Shown here in pieces: positions 53,527 through 62,028 of a stretch of 64,000 bases of DNA. Each line of letters starts with the position of its first letter. The first letter of the stretch is position 1. The DNA comes from an uncultured Muribaculaceae bacterium (GTDB lineage: Bacteria; Bacteroidota; Bacteroidia; Bacteroidales; Muribaculaceae). Below the pieces are notes generated by a model. It did not search any database and was not told the origin of the DNA. It worked only from the letters and a program-made list of their open reading frames with translations. The position numbers were made by a program, and so were the translations under genes. The stretch lies in assembly GCA_910585755.1 (NCBI GenBank), contig CAJUFH010000008.1:10238-74237 (forward strand). Direction: 5' to 3'.

Positions 53527-55034
53527 CCACAATAAAAATATCTGCTTACGAGCGCGGCCATCAGGTCGGGGTCGTGGAGGGCCTTTGCGGCCTCGTCGCT
53601 GTCATAGCTGCGCAACATTTTGGCCTGGGCCTCGAGCATGGCGGCGGGGAATACACCGTGCGCCTCGAAAACATCGGCCCTGGCGAGTAGCGCGTCGGCA
53701 GATTGGGCACACGACACCGGCAGCGTGGGCAGAGTGACCTGACGCCCGGCATTTTCGGCTTTGTGTATGTCGATATCTACATAGTGGCGTTCTGCGCAGC
53801 CGAGGGCGTCGTTCATTTCGAAGCCGTGGCGTATGGCCACAGCGAGGGCGGCGAGGAGCGAGTAGATTTCGGCCGAGCAGTCGGCGCTGCGTATTTCGAA
53901 TGTCTGTTTCTGGCGAGGGTCGGTGTTGCCGTCCAAGGCGTTGGCACTGCCGTTGGCCGTTGCGCACATGTCGCGTTGTGACGTCCAGCCAAGTGGTACG
54001 CGCACAAGGACCGAGCGGTTGCGGTCGCCCCAGCAGATGTTTGTAGGGGCTTCCTGGTGAGGCACGAGACGGAAATATGATGTCGGGTTGGTGTTGCCGA
54101 AGGCCGTTATGGCGGCAGCGAGGTCCATCAATCCGGCTATGGCTGTGCGGGCCTTGTCGCTGAGTGTGCCGTCGGCGTTGAGCATGGCGCTGCTACCGTC
54201 GGCATTGACCAGGCGCATGTGTACGTGCAGCCCCGAACCAGCCTTGCCGACGATGATTTTGGGGGCGAAGGTCACATCGAGCCCTTCGGCCATGGCCTGG
54301 TTGCGTATGGCCCACTTGGCAAGCATAAGCTGGTCGGCGGCATCGCGCGCATCGACAGGGAGGAATTCGATTTCGTTTTGCTCGTAGATTTTGTCGCCGA
54401 GGGTAAAGTTGCCGACCTCGCTGTGGCCGTATTTGATTTTTCCGCCACACTGTGCTATTGCGCGCATACAGCGCACGCGGAAGTCATTGAATTTGGCAAA
54501 TGGTGCCGACTCGTGGTAGCCGCGCTGGTCAACGGCGGGGTAGAGCCCCGGGTCGGTGCCGATAACGTAATATTCGAGTTCGCCCATGGCATGGAAATAC
54601 ATGCCCGTAGCCTTGGTAAACTCGGTGCATGCCTTGTCGAGAAGGTGGTCGGGTGCGCTTTCGAGCGGCTTGCCGTCCTTGTCGAAATATGAGCAGAGCA
54701 TCGACAGCGTGCCAATCGGAGCGAAGGGGTCGACAAAGGCAGTGCGGTAGCGCGGCACGACATAGAGGTCGGAGCTACCGGCACTGATATACGGGAAGAG
54801 CGACGAACCGTCGACACGTTCGCCAAGGGTGAGTATGGTCTCGAGGTACGCCAGGTCGTTGACAACGAAGTTGAGCGTCTTGAGCCGGCCGTCGGCGGCC
54901 GGATACATGAAGTTTACCATTTCGATACCCTTGTCACGGATATAGCGTATGATGTCGGCTCGTGTAAAGGCCGCCGGCTCTTTGCCAAGATATGAGGCAA
55001 TAGGGTTTTTGGTCAGTTCGAGAGTGTTTTGCAT
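53523..55034 (-). CDS. glnA: Glutamine synthetase (GlnA family)
   Basis: 503 residues. The ATP/metal-binding core is visible: MGELEYYV (about 150), KAGSGLHVHMR (near 265) and PTNICWGDRNRSVLVRVP (near 330), with the last part ERHYVDIDIHKAE. It adds ammonia to glutamate using ATP. The length matches the type I-like group. Being translationally coupled with SbcD is unusual. A gamma-glutamyl ligase role in peptide metabolism is possible because the upstream genes handle murein peptides. Confidence 0.88.
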   Translation of the reverse strand: MQNTLELTKNPIASYLGKEPAAFTRADIIRYIRDKGIEMVNFMYPAADGRLKTLNFVVNDLAYLETILTLGERVDGSSLFPYISAGSSDLYVVPRYRTAFVDPFAPIGTLSMLCSYFDKDGKPLESAPDHLLDKACTEFTKATGMYFHAMGELEYYVIGTDPGLYPAVDQRGYHESAPFAKFNDFRVRCMRAIAQCGGKIKYGHSEVGNFTLGDKIYEQNEIEFLPVDARDAADQLMLAKWAIRNQAMAEGLDVTFAPKIIVGKAGSGLHVHMRLVNADGSSAMLNADGTLSDKARTAIAGLMDLAAAITAFGNTNPTSYFRLVPHQEAPTNICWGDRNRSVLVRVPLGWTSQRDMCATANGSANALDGNTDPRQKQTFEIRSADCSAEIYSLLAALAVAIRHGFEMNDALGCAERHYVDIDIHKAENAGRQVTLPTLPVSCAQSADALLARADVFEAHGVFPAAMLEAQAKMLRSYDSDEAAKALHDPDLMAALVSRYFYCG

Positions 55035-55069
55035 GGTGTAGAAGGTATTTTATGGCTGTTGGTTATGCG

Positions 55070-56203
55070 TTAGCTTAGCGGCACGACGCCAATGCCTGGG
55101 CGGTCGGGCAGCGTCACCTTGCCGTCGACAATCTTCATTCCGTCGAAGATGTCGTTGGCAATAAGTAGGTTGCCGTCGAGGTCGGCCCAGTCGACGAGGG
55201 GCGCCAACTGTGAGGCGGCACTTACGGCGCACGATGTCTCGGTCATGCAGCCGAGCATTACTTTCATGCCCATGGCACGGGCGAGAGTGGCCATCTGGTA
55301 TGCCTCGTGCATGCCGGTGCTTTTCATCAGTTTTATGTTTATGCCGTCGTAGGCTCCGGCGGCACGGCGAACGTCGGGCAGGCGTTGCAGAAATTCGTCG
55401 GCAATGATGGGCAGCGGCGACCGTTCGCGCAGCCAGGCGGTGTCGTCGATAGCCTTTTTATCCATGGGCTGCTCTACGAAGAGGCATCCGCGCTCGGCAA
55501 GCCAGTGGCACATTTCGAGGGCCTTTTCGCGGTTGTTCCAGCCCTGGTTGGCATCTACGCAGATGGGCACGTCGGTATGGCGGCGCAGGGCTTCGACTAT
55601 TTCTTTGTCGTGGTCGAGACCCATTTTGACCTTGATGACCTTGTAGGGCGAAGTTTCCTCGATTTTTTTGCGCATCTCCTCGGGGTCGGCGTCATAGCTT
55701 ATGGTAAAAGATGTGTTGGGGCAGCGGTCGGGGTTGAGGCCCCAGATTTTATACCAGGGCTGACCCATGATTTTGCCCGTGAGGTCGTGCAGGGCGATGT
55801 CGACCGAGGCTTTGGCAGCGCGGTTGTCGGGAGCCGTCTTGTCCATATACTCGTGTATGTCTTCGATGCGGAAGGGGTCGGCGAACTGGCCAAGGTCGAG
55901 CTTGGAGAGGAACTCGGTAACAGAGTCGACCGACTCGCCCAGGTATGGGGGCATCGATGCCTCGCCGTAGCCTACAACGCCGTCGTATTCGATTTCGACT
56001 TGCACGCCGGGTGTCGTCTTGCGTTGCGAACGGGCAAGGTTGAAAGCGTGGCGTAGCTGTAGTTCGTAGGGGCGGAAGCGTAGGTTGAGCCGTCCCGGTC
56101 GGGCTGTTTCTTTTGTCGCCTGGCCGAAGGCTGAAAATGATATGGGTGATGCGGCTATCATGGCGCCAAGCACACTGGTTTTGAGGAAATTTCTGCGGTC
56201 CAC
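55070..56203 (-). CDS. Exported dipeptide epimerase (enolase superfamily, L-Ala-D/L-Glu epimerase type)
   Basis: 377 residues. An N-terminal twin-arginine-like signal (RRNFLKTSVLGAMIAA) suggests Tat export. The enolase-superfamily catalytic set is present: KVIKVKMG (K-x-K base pair), then CVDANQGW, FVEQPM and IADEF (metal ligands Asp/Glu/Asp), and NIKLMKS (second Lys). Members next to NlpC/P60 peptidases epimerise L-Ala-D-Glu to L-Ala-L-Glu during murein recycling. It sits 61 bases after the NlpC/P60 gene and 35 before glutamine synthetase, consistent with one operon. Confidence 0.88.
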   Translation of the reverse strand: MDRRNFLKTSVLGAMIAASPISFSAFGQATKETARPGRLNLRFRPYELQLRHAFNLARSQRKTTPGVQVEIEYDGVVGYGEASMPPYLGESVDSVTEFLSKLDLGQFADPFRIEDIHEYMDKTAPDNRAAKASVDIALHDLTGKIMGQPWYKIWGLNPDRCPNTSFTISYDADPEEMRKKIEETSPYKVIKVKMGLDHDKEIVEALRRHTDVPICVDANQGWNNREKALEMCHWLAERGCLFVEQPMDKKAIDDTAWLRERSPLPIIADEFLQRLPDVRRAAGAYDGINIKLMKSTGMHEAYQMATLARAMGMKVMLGCMTETSCAVSAASQLAPLVDWADLDGNLLIANDIFDGMKIVDGKVTLPDRPGIGVVPLS

Positions 56204-56264
56204 AATTATATAGTTGTTGTTTGACTTGTCATAAAAAATAAACTTATATCCCTGTGATTAAGAG

Positions 56265-57434
56265 TCAGAAGTACCAGGGATGGTTGCGGGCACGGGTGAT
56301 GCCCGGAGTCTCCTCGTTACCGGCGATGCGCACGGCGTGGAGGAAGGGAGTGGTGAGGTAAGACTCTGATTCGGGGTCTACGCTATTGCGCTTTACACGG
56401 CCCGACGAATGTACGTAGTTGCCGTCGTGGTCGTAAATGGCAACGTGTGTCACCTTGCCGGTTCGGGCGTTGCCGAAGAAGAGCAGGTCGCCGGGGCGGC
56501 AGCTACGCCAGTTGGCGGCCTCGATTCGTTTGCCGGTAAGGGCTTGCTGCGAGGCATCGCGCATCAGGATTAACCCGTTTGCATAGTAGCTTACCTTGGC
56601 AAGCCCCGAGCAGTCGAGGGCCTTGGTCGATGTGCCGCCCCAGAGGTAGGGGGTACCTTCCATCGAGTAAGCGATGTCGAGTATGCGGTCGGGGTCGAAA
56701 TTCTGAGCCGCCCATGTTTCGATTGGAGTTAGGTCGTCGACATTGGCAAAGGCTGTTCGCCCGTCGGGCAGCTCGATGCCTACGCGGCCATGCTCTACGT
56801 GCACCTCGTTGCCGGGTACGGTGACTATGCAGCCGTTGACAAGGTCGGTAACGACGTCGCGCAAGCCCTTGGCTGTGGGGCTGGTGTAGGCGCGAGTCTG
56901 GTAGGGCGATGTCACGATGAAACGCTTGGCACCGCGCCATGCGGTCATTTGCTCTGGAGTCTTGGCGACAACCGACGACGAGGGTACCCATGCTATGTAG
57001 CCGTCGGGCGTTTGTACGCGCCACCATTCGCTGTCTTTGTGCAATACGCGCACAGGGGTGCCCATCACGGCCTGTGTGGCCATTTCGGCCGAGTGACGGC
57101 CTGCCGTGCGCAGACTCGCCGCCGAGATGCGCACCTGGGCCCACTGGTCGTAGGGCATAAGCCTTATGCTGTCGGCGTAGTCAACGCCGGCCTCGGCAAG
57201 GGCCTTGACAGTGGCTTTGAGAGCCGTGGAGTCCGACACCTCGCCGCCTACCACGAGGCTGCCGTCGTTGTTATGATACGCCTTGATGTCGTAGACGGCC
57301 TGCCGGGCATCGGGTGCTACCTGTGCCTTTACGTTCTTGATGCACTGCTGTGCTTTTGCAAGCATGTCGGCCGACGACTGTGCGGCAAGCGGCAACGCGG
57401 CCACGGCCAGCGCTATGATTGCTGTATATCTCAT
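56265..57434 (-). CDS. NlpC/P60 family murein peptidase (YkfC-like)
   Basis: 389 residues. Signal peptide (RYTAIIALAVAALPLAAQ), then two SH3-like segments (about 100-230) that include WRVQTPDGYIAWVP, then an NlpC/P60 domain. Catalytic Cys is in ALDCSGLAK (near 273), His in KVTHVAIYDHDG, and the third polar residue in HSSGRVKR. Bacteroidetes YkfC-type enzymes release L-Ala-D-Glu from murein peptides, the substrate of the epimerase encoded next. Start overlaps the transglutaminase-like stop by 4 bases. Confidence 0.92.
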   Translation of the reverse strand: MRYTAIIALAVAALPLAAQSSADMLAKAQQCIKNVKAQVAPDARQAVYDIKAYHNNDGSLVVGGEVSDSTALKATVKALAEAGVDYADSIRLMPYDQWAQVRISAASLRTAGRHSAEMATQAVMGTPVRVLHKDSEWWRVQTPDGYIAWVPSSSVVAKTPEQMTAWRGAKRFIVTSPYQTRAYTSPTAKGLRDVVTDLVNGCIVTVPGNEVHVEHGRVGIELPDGRTAFANVDDLTPIETWAAQNFDPDRILDIAYSMEGTPYLWGGTSTKALDCSGLAKVSYYANGLILMRDASQQALTGKRIEAANWRSCRPGDLLFFGNARTGKVTHVAIYDHDGNYVHSSGRVKRNSVDPESESYLTTPFLHAVRIAGNEETPGITRARNHPWYF

Positions 57435-58834
57435 TTTTTTGCTTCTACGGTAACAGGTTCGATAGATATGATTTCGAGGTCAGACGACCATGCAGGGTAG
57501 AACAGATTGGCCTTTGTGGTCTCAACTTCGCCAACCTGGAAGTCTACGGTCTCGCTGCGAACGAATTTCTTGGCAGGGTAGAGCGGTCCACAAACGCCTG
57601 TGTTCGACGCGAAACGGTGGGCGTCGATGCCGTGGCTGTAGAAGTTTACAATCTCTGGGTCATCGGCACCTTTATATCGACCGAACGAGGTGTCGACAGG
57701 CACCCAGCCTATGCCCTCGAAGTAGACCTCGGCCCAGTCGTGTAGGTTGGTCTCGCCCGGGTGTAGCATCCAGCCGCTTTCCCAACGGGCAGGTACGCCG
57801 AGGGTTCGCATAAGCGAGATGTAGAGCAGCGACACCTGGCCGCAATCGCCATGGCGTTCGGTCAGGACATATTGCGGTATGCAGGGTATGGTGCTATACT
57901 CGCGAGCGCCGGCCCACGGGAATTGCGAGTCGATATAGTCGTAGACCAATTCACTCTGTTTGATGGGGTCGGTCTCGTTGCCCACGATGGCATGTGCAAG
58001 TGAGTCGAGGCGCACGATATGGGGTGACTCGAACGATGTATAGCGGCGGTAAATGTCGCTTGATTTGTCGTAGGGCTTTATTGCCGAGGCCATTTCGCCA
58101 ACGGGGAAATATCGCCCCGAGGTTTCTAACTCGCCCACATATTCAAAATGTGCAGTATCGCCGGGAGCGGGTGCGGCTGCGGTGAAATATATCGTGTTGT
58201 GTACCGACCGGCCGTCAGAGAGTATATACTCTTGAGGCTGTGAAGAGATGATGCTGACATTGCGCTGGCGGCCTCCGTCGGGATTGCCTAACGGTAGGGG
58301 CATCCACACGCGCAGGCTGTCGCCGGTGTATAATTCGTGGCCGGGCACGTCGACGCTGAAGCGGTATTTCACGCGGTGGCTCAGCCCCTTGTCGTTTTTA
58401 CCGCGATAAAAAGAAAGGACGGAGTCGACGTAGGCGTAGCGGTTTTGTGTCGCCGCGTCGCCACGGCTTTCTTTCGAGGCGTATTCCGGGTTGAGCAGGT
58501 TGAGGTTGCGCGGCGACTTGCGGTGGAAACGCTCTTCGCCGTCGATGTTCATGGATTCTATATAGTGACGAGCCACGAACGTGTCGAGGTCGGCATCGGT
58601 TACTTCGGGGTGCTGTCGCTGTATGGCTTCGAGTATTTCGAGGCGCGACAACGAGAAGTCCGCAGCCGTGCGGCGCGCAATCGCCTTCGACGAATCAGTT
58701 TCATACCAGTCGGGCAAGGCCGCTTCGGCGGCTGCTGCCTCGGCTGCCTTATATTCTTGTGCCTCATGGTAGACCATATACGAGCCGAAAGCTCCGAGGC
58801 ATACCACTACGGCAAGGGTCACTGCTTTTTTCAT
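57431..58834 (-). CDS. Exported transglutaminase-like cysteine protease
   Basis: 467 residues. Signal peptide or membrane anchor at 1-22 (AVTLAVVVCLGAFGSYMVY). The transglutaminase-like core near 310-380 has the Cys-His-Asp triad: ERHGDCGQVSLLYISL, then HPGETNLHDWAEVYFE and PVDTSFG. It probably acts on extracytoplasmic peptides or murein-linked substrates. It is the first gene of the operon with NlpC/P60 and epimerase; a perfect-spacing promoter lies just upstream. Confidence 0.85.
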   Translation of the reverse strand: MKKAVTLAVVVCLGAFGSYMVYHEAQEYKAAEAAAAEAALPDWYETDSSKAIARRTAADFSLSRLEILEAIQRQHPEVTDADLDTFVARHYIESMNIDGEERFHRKSPRNLNLLNPEYASKESRGDAATQNRYAYVDSVLSFYRGKNDKGLSHRVKYRFSVDVPGHELYTGDSLRVWMPLPLGNPDGGRQRNVSIISSQPQEYILSDGRSVHNTIYFTAAAPAPGDTAHFEYVGELETSGRYFPVGEMASAIKPYDKSSDIYRRYTSFESPHIVRLDSLAHAIVGNETDPIKQSELVYDYIDSQFPWAGAREYSTIPCIPQYVLTERHGDCGQVSLLYISLMRTLGVPARWESGWMLHPGETNLHDWAEVYFEGIGWVPVDTSFGRYKGADDPEIVNFYSHGIDAHRFASNTGVCGPLYPAKKFVRSETVDFQVGEVETTKANLFYPAWSSDLEIISIEPVTVEAKK

Positions 58835-58873
58835 TTATGATGTTAGGTAGGGTCGTATTTTTAAAATTATCCG

Positions 58874-58904
58874 TAAAGATAGCGAAAAAAATCGATATGT
58901 CAAA
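58874..58904 (-). promoter_or_regulatory. Promoter of the transglutaminase-to-SbcC operon
   Basis: On the minus strand TTTG, 19 bases, TATCTTTA (one mismatch to TAnnTTTG), 39 bases before the start at 58834. Confidence 0.7.
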
Positions 58905-58918
58905 AACTGTATGTCCTT

Positions 58919-59761
58919 TTAGTTCTTAACACTGTTGTGCGATGGTTGGGTGAGGACGCCATTTTCGAGGAATTCCTTGACGAACTTGTTCGAAACAGCG
59001 CGTTCCTCGGGATTGAAACCGTGTCCGGCACCGGGTATCACGCCCAGATGCGCGTTATGGTATCTCTTCATCGCTTCTTCGGAGTAGCCGAGTGGCACAA
59101 TCCTGTCTTTGGAGCCGTGTATGATTTGTACCGGGCCTTCGTAGCCGCAGATTGTCTGATAGACATCCAAATCCCTGATTTCCATAAAGAAGCGTTTGCC
59201 AAGAGGCACGTTCCACAGTATTGTGGTGTCGGGTATCTCTTCTACGGTTTTGTAGCGTTCGTTCCAGTTGTCGGGAATACATAGTGCCGGGTATACCAGT
59301 ACGAGGCCGCTGACAGTGTCTTTCAATTCGGCAGCCGCCAGGGCCGAAACTAATCCTCCCTGGCTTTCGCCTATTAGTACAATCTCGTCCTTATCGGCAC
59401 CCGGCCTGTCGAGAAAGTGCCTTACAGCTGCCTTGAGGTCGTTTTTCTCGTCGAGAATCGACATGTTTACGGTATTGTTGTCACTGCGGCTATGTATGCT
59501 GCCACAGGGATAGTCGAAGGTGTAGACTGTATAGCCCAGGCCGTTGAGCGTGTCGATATAGTCTTTGGCGAATTTATGCGTGCCATTGAAGCCGTGGCTG
59601 ATTATTGCCACGCCTTTACTGTTGCCGTCGGCAGGTGCTGCTACTATTCCGTAAATATCTCGTTCTCCGTTTTTTATCCATAAATCTTCTCCCACGGCAC
59701 GGCTTGTGTCTGCGATTAAGAAGGCTAACGACAAGGAAGCTATGCGAATTGTTTTAGTCAT
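58919..59761 (-). CDS. Exported alpha/beta hydrolase
   Basis: 280 residues. Signal peptide (IRIASLSLAFLIADTSRAVG), then an alpha/beta hydrolase: oxyanion region ISHGFNG, nucleophile elbow IGESQGGL (Ser), acid in HGSKDRIVPLG and His in GAGHGF. The family includes esterases and acyl-peptide or cinnamoyl esterase-like enzymes; substrate unknown. A strong promoter lies 20 bases upstream. The gene is separated from the operon below by a gap of 84 bases. Confidence 0.88.
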   Translation of the reverse strand: MTKTIRIASLSLAFLIADTSRAVGEDLWIKNGERDIYGIVAAPADGNSKGVAIISHGFNGTHKFAKDYIDTLNGLGYTVYTFDYPCGSIHSRSDNNTVNMSILDEKNDLKAAVRHFLDRPGADKDEIVLIGESQGGLVSALAAAELKDTVSGLVLVYPALCIPDNWNERYKTVEEIPDTTILWNVPLGKRFFMEIRDLDVYQTICGYEGPVQIIHGSKDRIVPLGYSEEAMKRYHNAHLGVIPGAGHGFNPEERAVSNKFVKEFLENGVLTQPSHNSVKN

Positions 59762-59780
59762 GGTAATTTATATTTTGCAA

Positions 59781-59812
59781 CAAATGTAGCTCAAATTGAC
59801 GATAATACCAAA
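59781..59812 (-). promoter_or_regulatory. Promoter of the alpha/beta hydrolase gene
   Basis: On the minus strand TTTG, 20 bases, TACATTTG: full consensus with ideal spacing, 20 bases before the ATG. Confidence 0.8.
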
Positions 59813-59881
59813 AACAATATCTATCATTGCGCCGAACCGGCTGTCAGATGGTGGATTGGCAACCGTGCTCGGGTAGGGCGC

Positions 59882-59945
59882 AAAAAAAATTGATTGTCAT
59901 CGCGACAACCAATCTAATTAACCTTAAATCTATACCATGAAAAAC
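59882..59945 (-). ncRNA. Candidate small RNA (promoter and terminator about 65 bases apart)
   Basis: A minus-strand promoter (TTG, 20 bases, TAACTTTG at 59952-59959) is followed after about 55 bases by a stem ATTGGTTGTC/GACAATCAAT (one G-T pair; 59904-59913 with 59889-59898), loop GCGAT, and at least seven T. This would give a transcript of about 60-65 bases. No reading frame is inside. It may be a free small RNA or an attenuated leader. The rest of the gap 59762-60093 shows nothing else. Confidence 0.45.
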
Positions 59946-59951
59946 ACGATG

Positions 59952-59982
59952 CAAAGTTATATAGTTTTTCAATTATATGCAA
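59952..59982 (-). promoter_or_regulatory. Promoter of the candidate small RNA
   Basis: TTG (plus-strand 59980-59982), 20-base spacer, TAACTTTG (plus-strand 59952-59959) on the minus strand. Confidence 0.6.
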
Positions 59983-60093
59983 GTATTCTTTTGCAAAATG
60001 CTGTATATTTAACATTTTTTAGCGTTGAAAAACCAAAAGTAAGCCGCGCGGCTGGTAATTAGTTTGTTTCAGCCCCTCAGAGCTTGCATTTTG

Positions 60094-60357
60094 CTAAAGA
60101 TGCCAATATTTTATCAATTGTATTAAAATCAGCATCACTGCGAGAACGAGAAAGCCGAGAAATCCGTTGGCAAGATTGTTGTCGGCATGGTCTATTTCAT
60201 TGAAATCTTCCGAACCATAGCGGATTTGCCGATATGACACTTTCTTCCCACGACGGAACAGTCGCAGACAACCGTACCGAAGCCCGGCTCCGATATGAAG
60301 AATCGCCGAACCGAACCATGACCGTATGAATATTTCGGCTATCAATTCCATAATCAT
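60094..60357 (-). CDS. Small membrane protein at the end of the immunity-like array
   Basis: 87 residues from the ATG at 60357 (MIMELIAEIFIRSWFGSAI), joined TGATG to the previous stop. One hydrophobic stretch near the C-terminus (GFLGFLVLAVMLILIQLI) and a basic middle with YRQIRYGSEDFNEIDHADNN. No family recognised. It is the last gene of the array on this side; 330 bases without genes follow. Confidence 0.6.
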   Translation of the reverse strand: MIMELIAEIFIRSWFGSAILHIGAGLRYGCLRLFRRGKKVSYRQIRYGSEDFNEIDHADNNLANGFLGFLVLAVMLILIQLIKYWHL

Positions 60358-61112
60358 CAATTATCGTAATCTATGCTAATCCAATAAACGTAATTACAGT
60401 TAATCGTGCTATTTTGAGAGTCAGCAACAAAGAAATTGCCGATTTTATCTGCCGGCGTCCATTTACAGCCAATGCGTTTACGCAGAATGTCAAAGGGAAT
60501 GACAGTAGAAATCAAAGCTGTAATTTCTCCTTGATTGTCAGATTTCCAATACTGTGCATAGTCTGAAAATTCCACATCAGCAGACATATCATCTTCAATA
60601 ACACGATATATAAAGTCCTTAATATCATCAATCGGTTGTTGATAATCTTTAGTGATTATTCTCACCCAATATGATTTTCGATAATCAGTCCATAAGTCAA
60701 ACAACTGTCTGAGTTCTCTGTTGCCGCCATAGTCATACATGACCTGTTGACTGGTTTTCAAAGAAACCAAAGATGCGATTCTAATAAAGTCCTCTGTGTG
60801 ATGTTGATAATATGTTGTCGGCACCGAAAGAACTGCTTTTAGCAAATCTCCCGGATAAAATTCACATTCAATAAACAAATCATCGCTTAATATGGCGATA
60901 GCCATTGGCAGAGTGTATTGCAAACCCCTTTCTTGACTGACGGCGAGGTATATATCTGACGGAGTATATTGGCATAGTTTCTTTTTGCTGATTCTATCCA
61001 GTTCAATCGTAAGGCGGTCAGAATTTAATTGTATCTCTGACGGATTACGGAGCCAGCTCCAAGCACCAAGTTCACGTAAGGACTTATTAAGGTATTCATC
61101 AGACAGTTTCAT
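60357..61112 (-). CDS. CdiI_2-type contact-dependent inhibition immunity protein
   Basis: 251 residues from the ATG at 61112 (MKLSDEYLNKSLRELGAWSW). It has the family layout: KSLRELxxxSW, then PSEIQLNS, then a polar helix KLCQYTPSDIYLAVSQ, GLQYTLPMAIAIL and the strong EFYPGDLLKAVLS block. In known family members this fold binds and blocks a CdiA-type or related toxin. It is soluble and cytoplasmic. The start is preceded by AAAGGAG with 7 bases spacing, strong for this phylum, and overlaps the upstream stop as ATGA. Confidence 0.75.
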   Translation of the reverse strand: MKLSDEYLNKSLRELGAWSWLRNPSEIQLNSDRLTIELDRISKKKLCQYTPSDIYLAVSQERGLQYTLPMAIAILSDDLFIECEFYPGDLLKAVLSVPTTYYQHHTEDFIRIASLVSLKTSQQVMYDYGGNRELRQLFDLWTDYRKSYWVRIITKDYQQPIDDIKDFIYRVIEDDMSADVEFSDYAQYWKSDNQGEITALISTVIPFDILRKRIGCKWTPADKIGNFFVADSQNSTINCNYVYWISIDYDN

Positions 61113-61348
61113 CGCTTTTCTCCTTTCCGCCAAAGACAAATGAATAGAGCAATGGCAATTAAATATAAGCTGATAGCCAGACATGCCAATGCAATAATGT
61201 ATGATTGCACTTCCCATAATATCCGGTTTTCATCACAAATTAGGTCTTGCCCGATATAGGCACCTTGAATTTCAAATATTGAATATGCGGTTGATGTGCC
61301 AATTGCTACAAAGGTAACTACGCCAACTATTTTCTGCCACTGTTTCAT
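61109..61348 (-). CDS. Small two-TM membrane protein in the array
   Basis: 79 residues with two TM helices (about 7-22 and 46-70: ALACLAISLYLIAIALFICL) and a basic end WRKGEKR. Its last codons carry the Shine-Dalgarno of the next gene. ATG at 61348 overlaps the previous stop (ATGA). Unknown function; small membrane proteins of this kind can be immunity factors. Confidence 0.6.
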   Translation of the reverse strand: MKQWQKIVGVVTFVAIGTSTAYSIFEIQGAYIGQDLICDENRILWEVQSYIIALACLAISLYLIAIALFICLWRKGEKR

Positions 61349-62028
61349 TTGATATTAATGAAATGGTAATTGAACTTCAGTTTGTCATGGTCAAGAAGTG
61401 ACTCACCCAACATAACTCTGTCATAAGAAAGGATAGAATCACTCCCGGGAATAGTGCGATAGCTGACATACACATCTTTCCCGATGATGCTATCAAGAGA
61501 TGGCAAAGAATCTTCTGCTCTGATAGAAATACTCTCTATATGCTCCGTTTCGCTGTTGTAAATTCTCAGGTCAGCGTAAGAGCCAAAAGCTCCTTGCTCG
61601 ACAACGACTAACTCAGCCTGACCACCGCCAAAGTTTATTGACCCTATTTGCCGCAGAGTATCATGGCTTTGGCGAGGACTTCCAAATAGCACTGCTGCAA
61701 ATATGAACATACCAATTTGAATGAAGGGTAGGAACATCTTGAGATGATATAGTATATCATTATCACTTACGGGGGTAGTCTTTCGCTTGCCTTTTTGGTA
61801 ATACCCGGCATCCTTAGGAAAGTTATATTTTATAATTAGGCCAACATTAGGTACTGGTTTTAATATCTTTGAAACCCATACCGACCCAATAATCGCAGTT
61901 GCAGCAAACAATGCAAACAGCCACCAATTCAAGCCGGTGCCAAGCATTACGCCTGCCCCCAACGCTCCTATACAAGACATCATCAGTGAAATGCCAAACA
62001 ACAATGATTTACGACCTGTCAGTTTCAT
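61345..62028 (-). CDS. Membrane protein of unknown function in the array
   Basis: 227 residues from the ATG at 62028 (MKLTGRKSLLFG). Two N-terminal TM helices (about 9-30 and 36-55), a charged loop, a third TM near 98-115, then a soluble beta-rich C-terminus of about 110 residues. Start preceded by AAAGGAGG. I recognise no family. Confidence 0.6.
   Translation of the reverse strand: MKLTGRKSLLFGISLMMSCIGALGAGVMLGTGLNWWLFALFAATAIIGSVWVSKILKPVPNVGLIIKYNFPKDAGYYQKGKRKTTPVSDNDILYHLKMFLPFIQIGMFIFAAVLFGSPRQSHDTLRQIGSINFGGGQAELVVVEQGAFGSYADLRIYNSETEHIESISIRAEDSLPSLDSIIGKDVYVSYRTIPGSDSILSYDRVMLGESLLDHDKLKFNYHFINIK

Noticed and set aside
59937..60062. 41-codon plus-strand frame starting MKNTMQSYIVF
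   Set aside because: No clear promoter or ribosome site, odd composition, and it overlaps the candidate minus-strand small RNA promoter.
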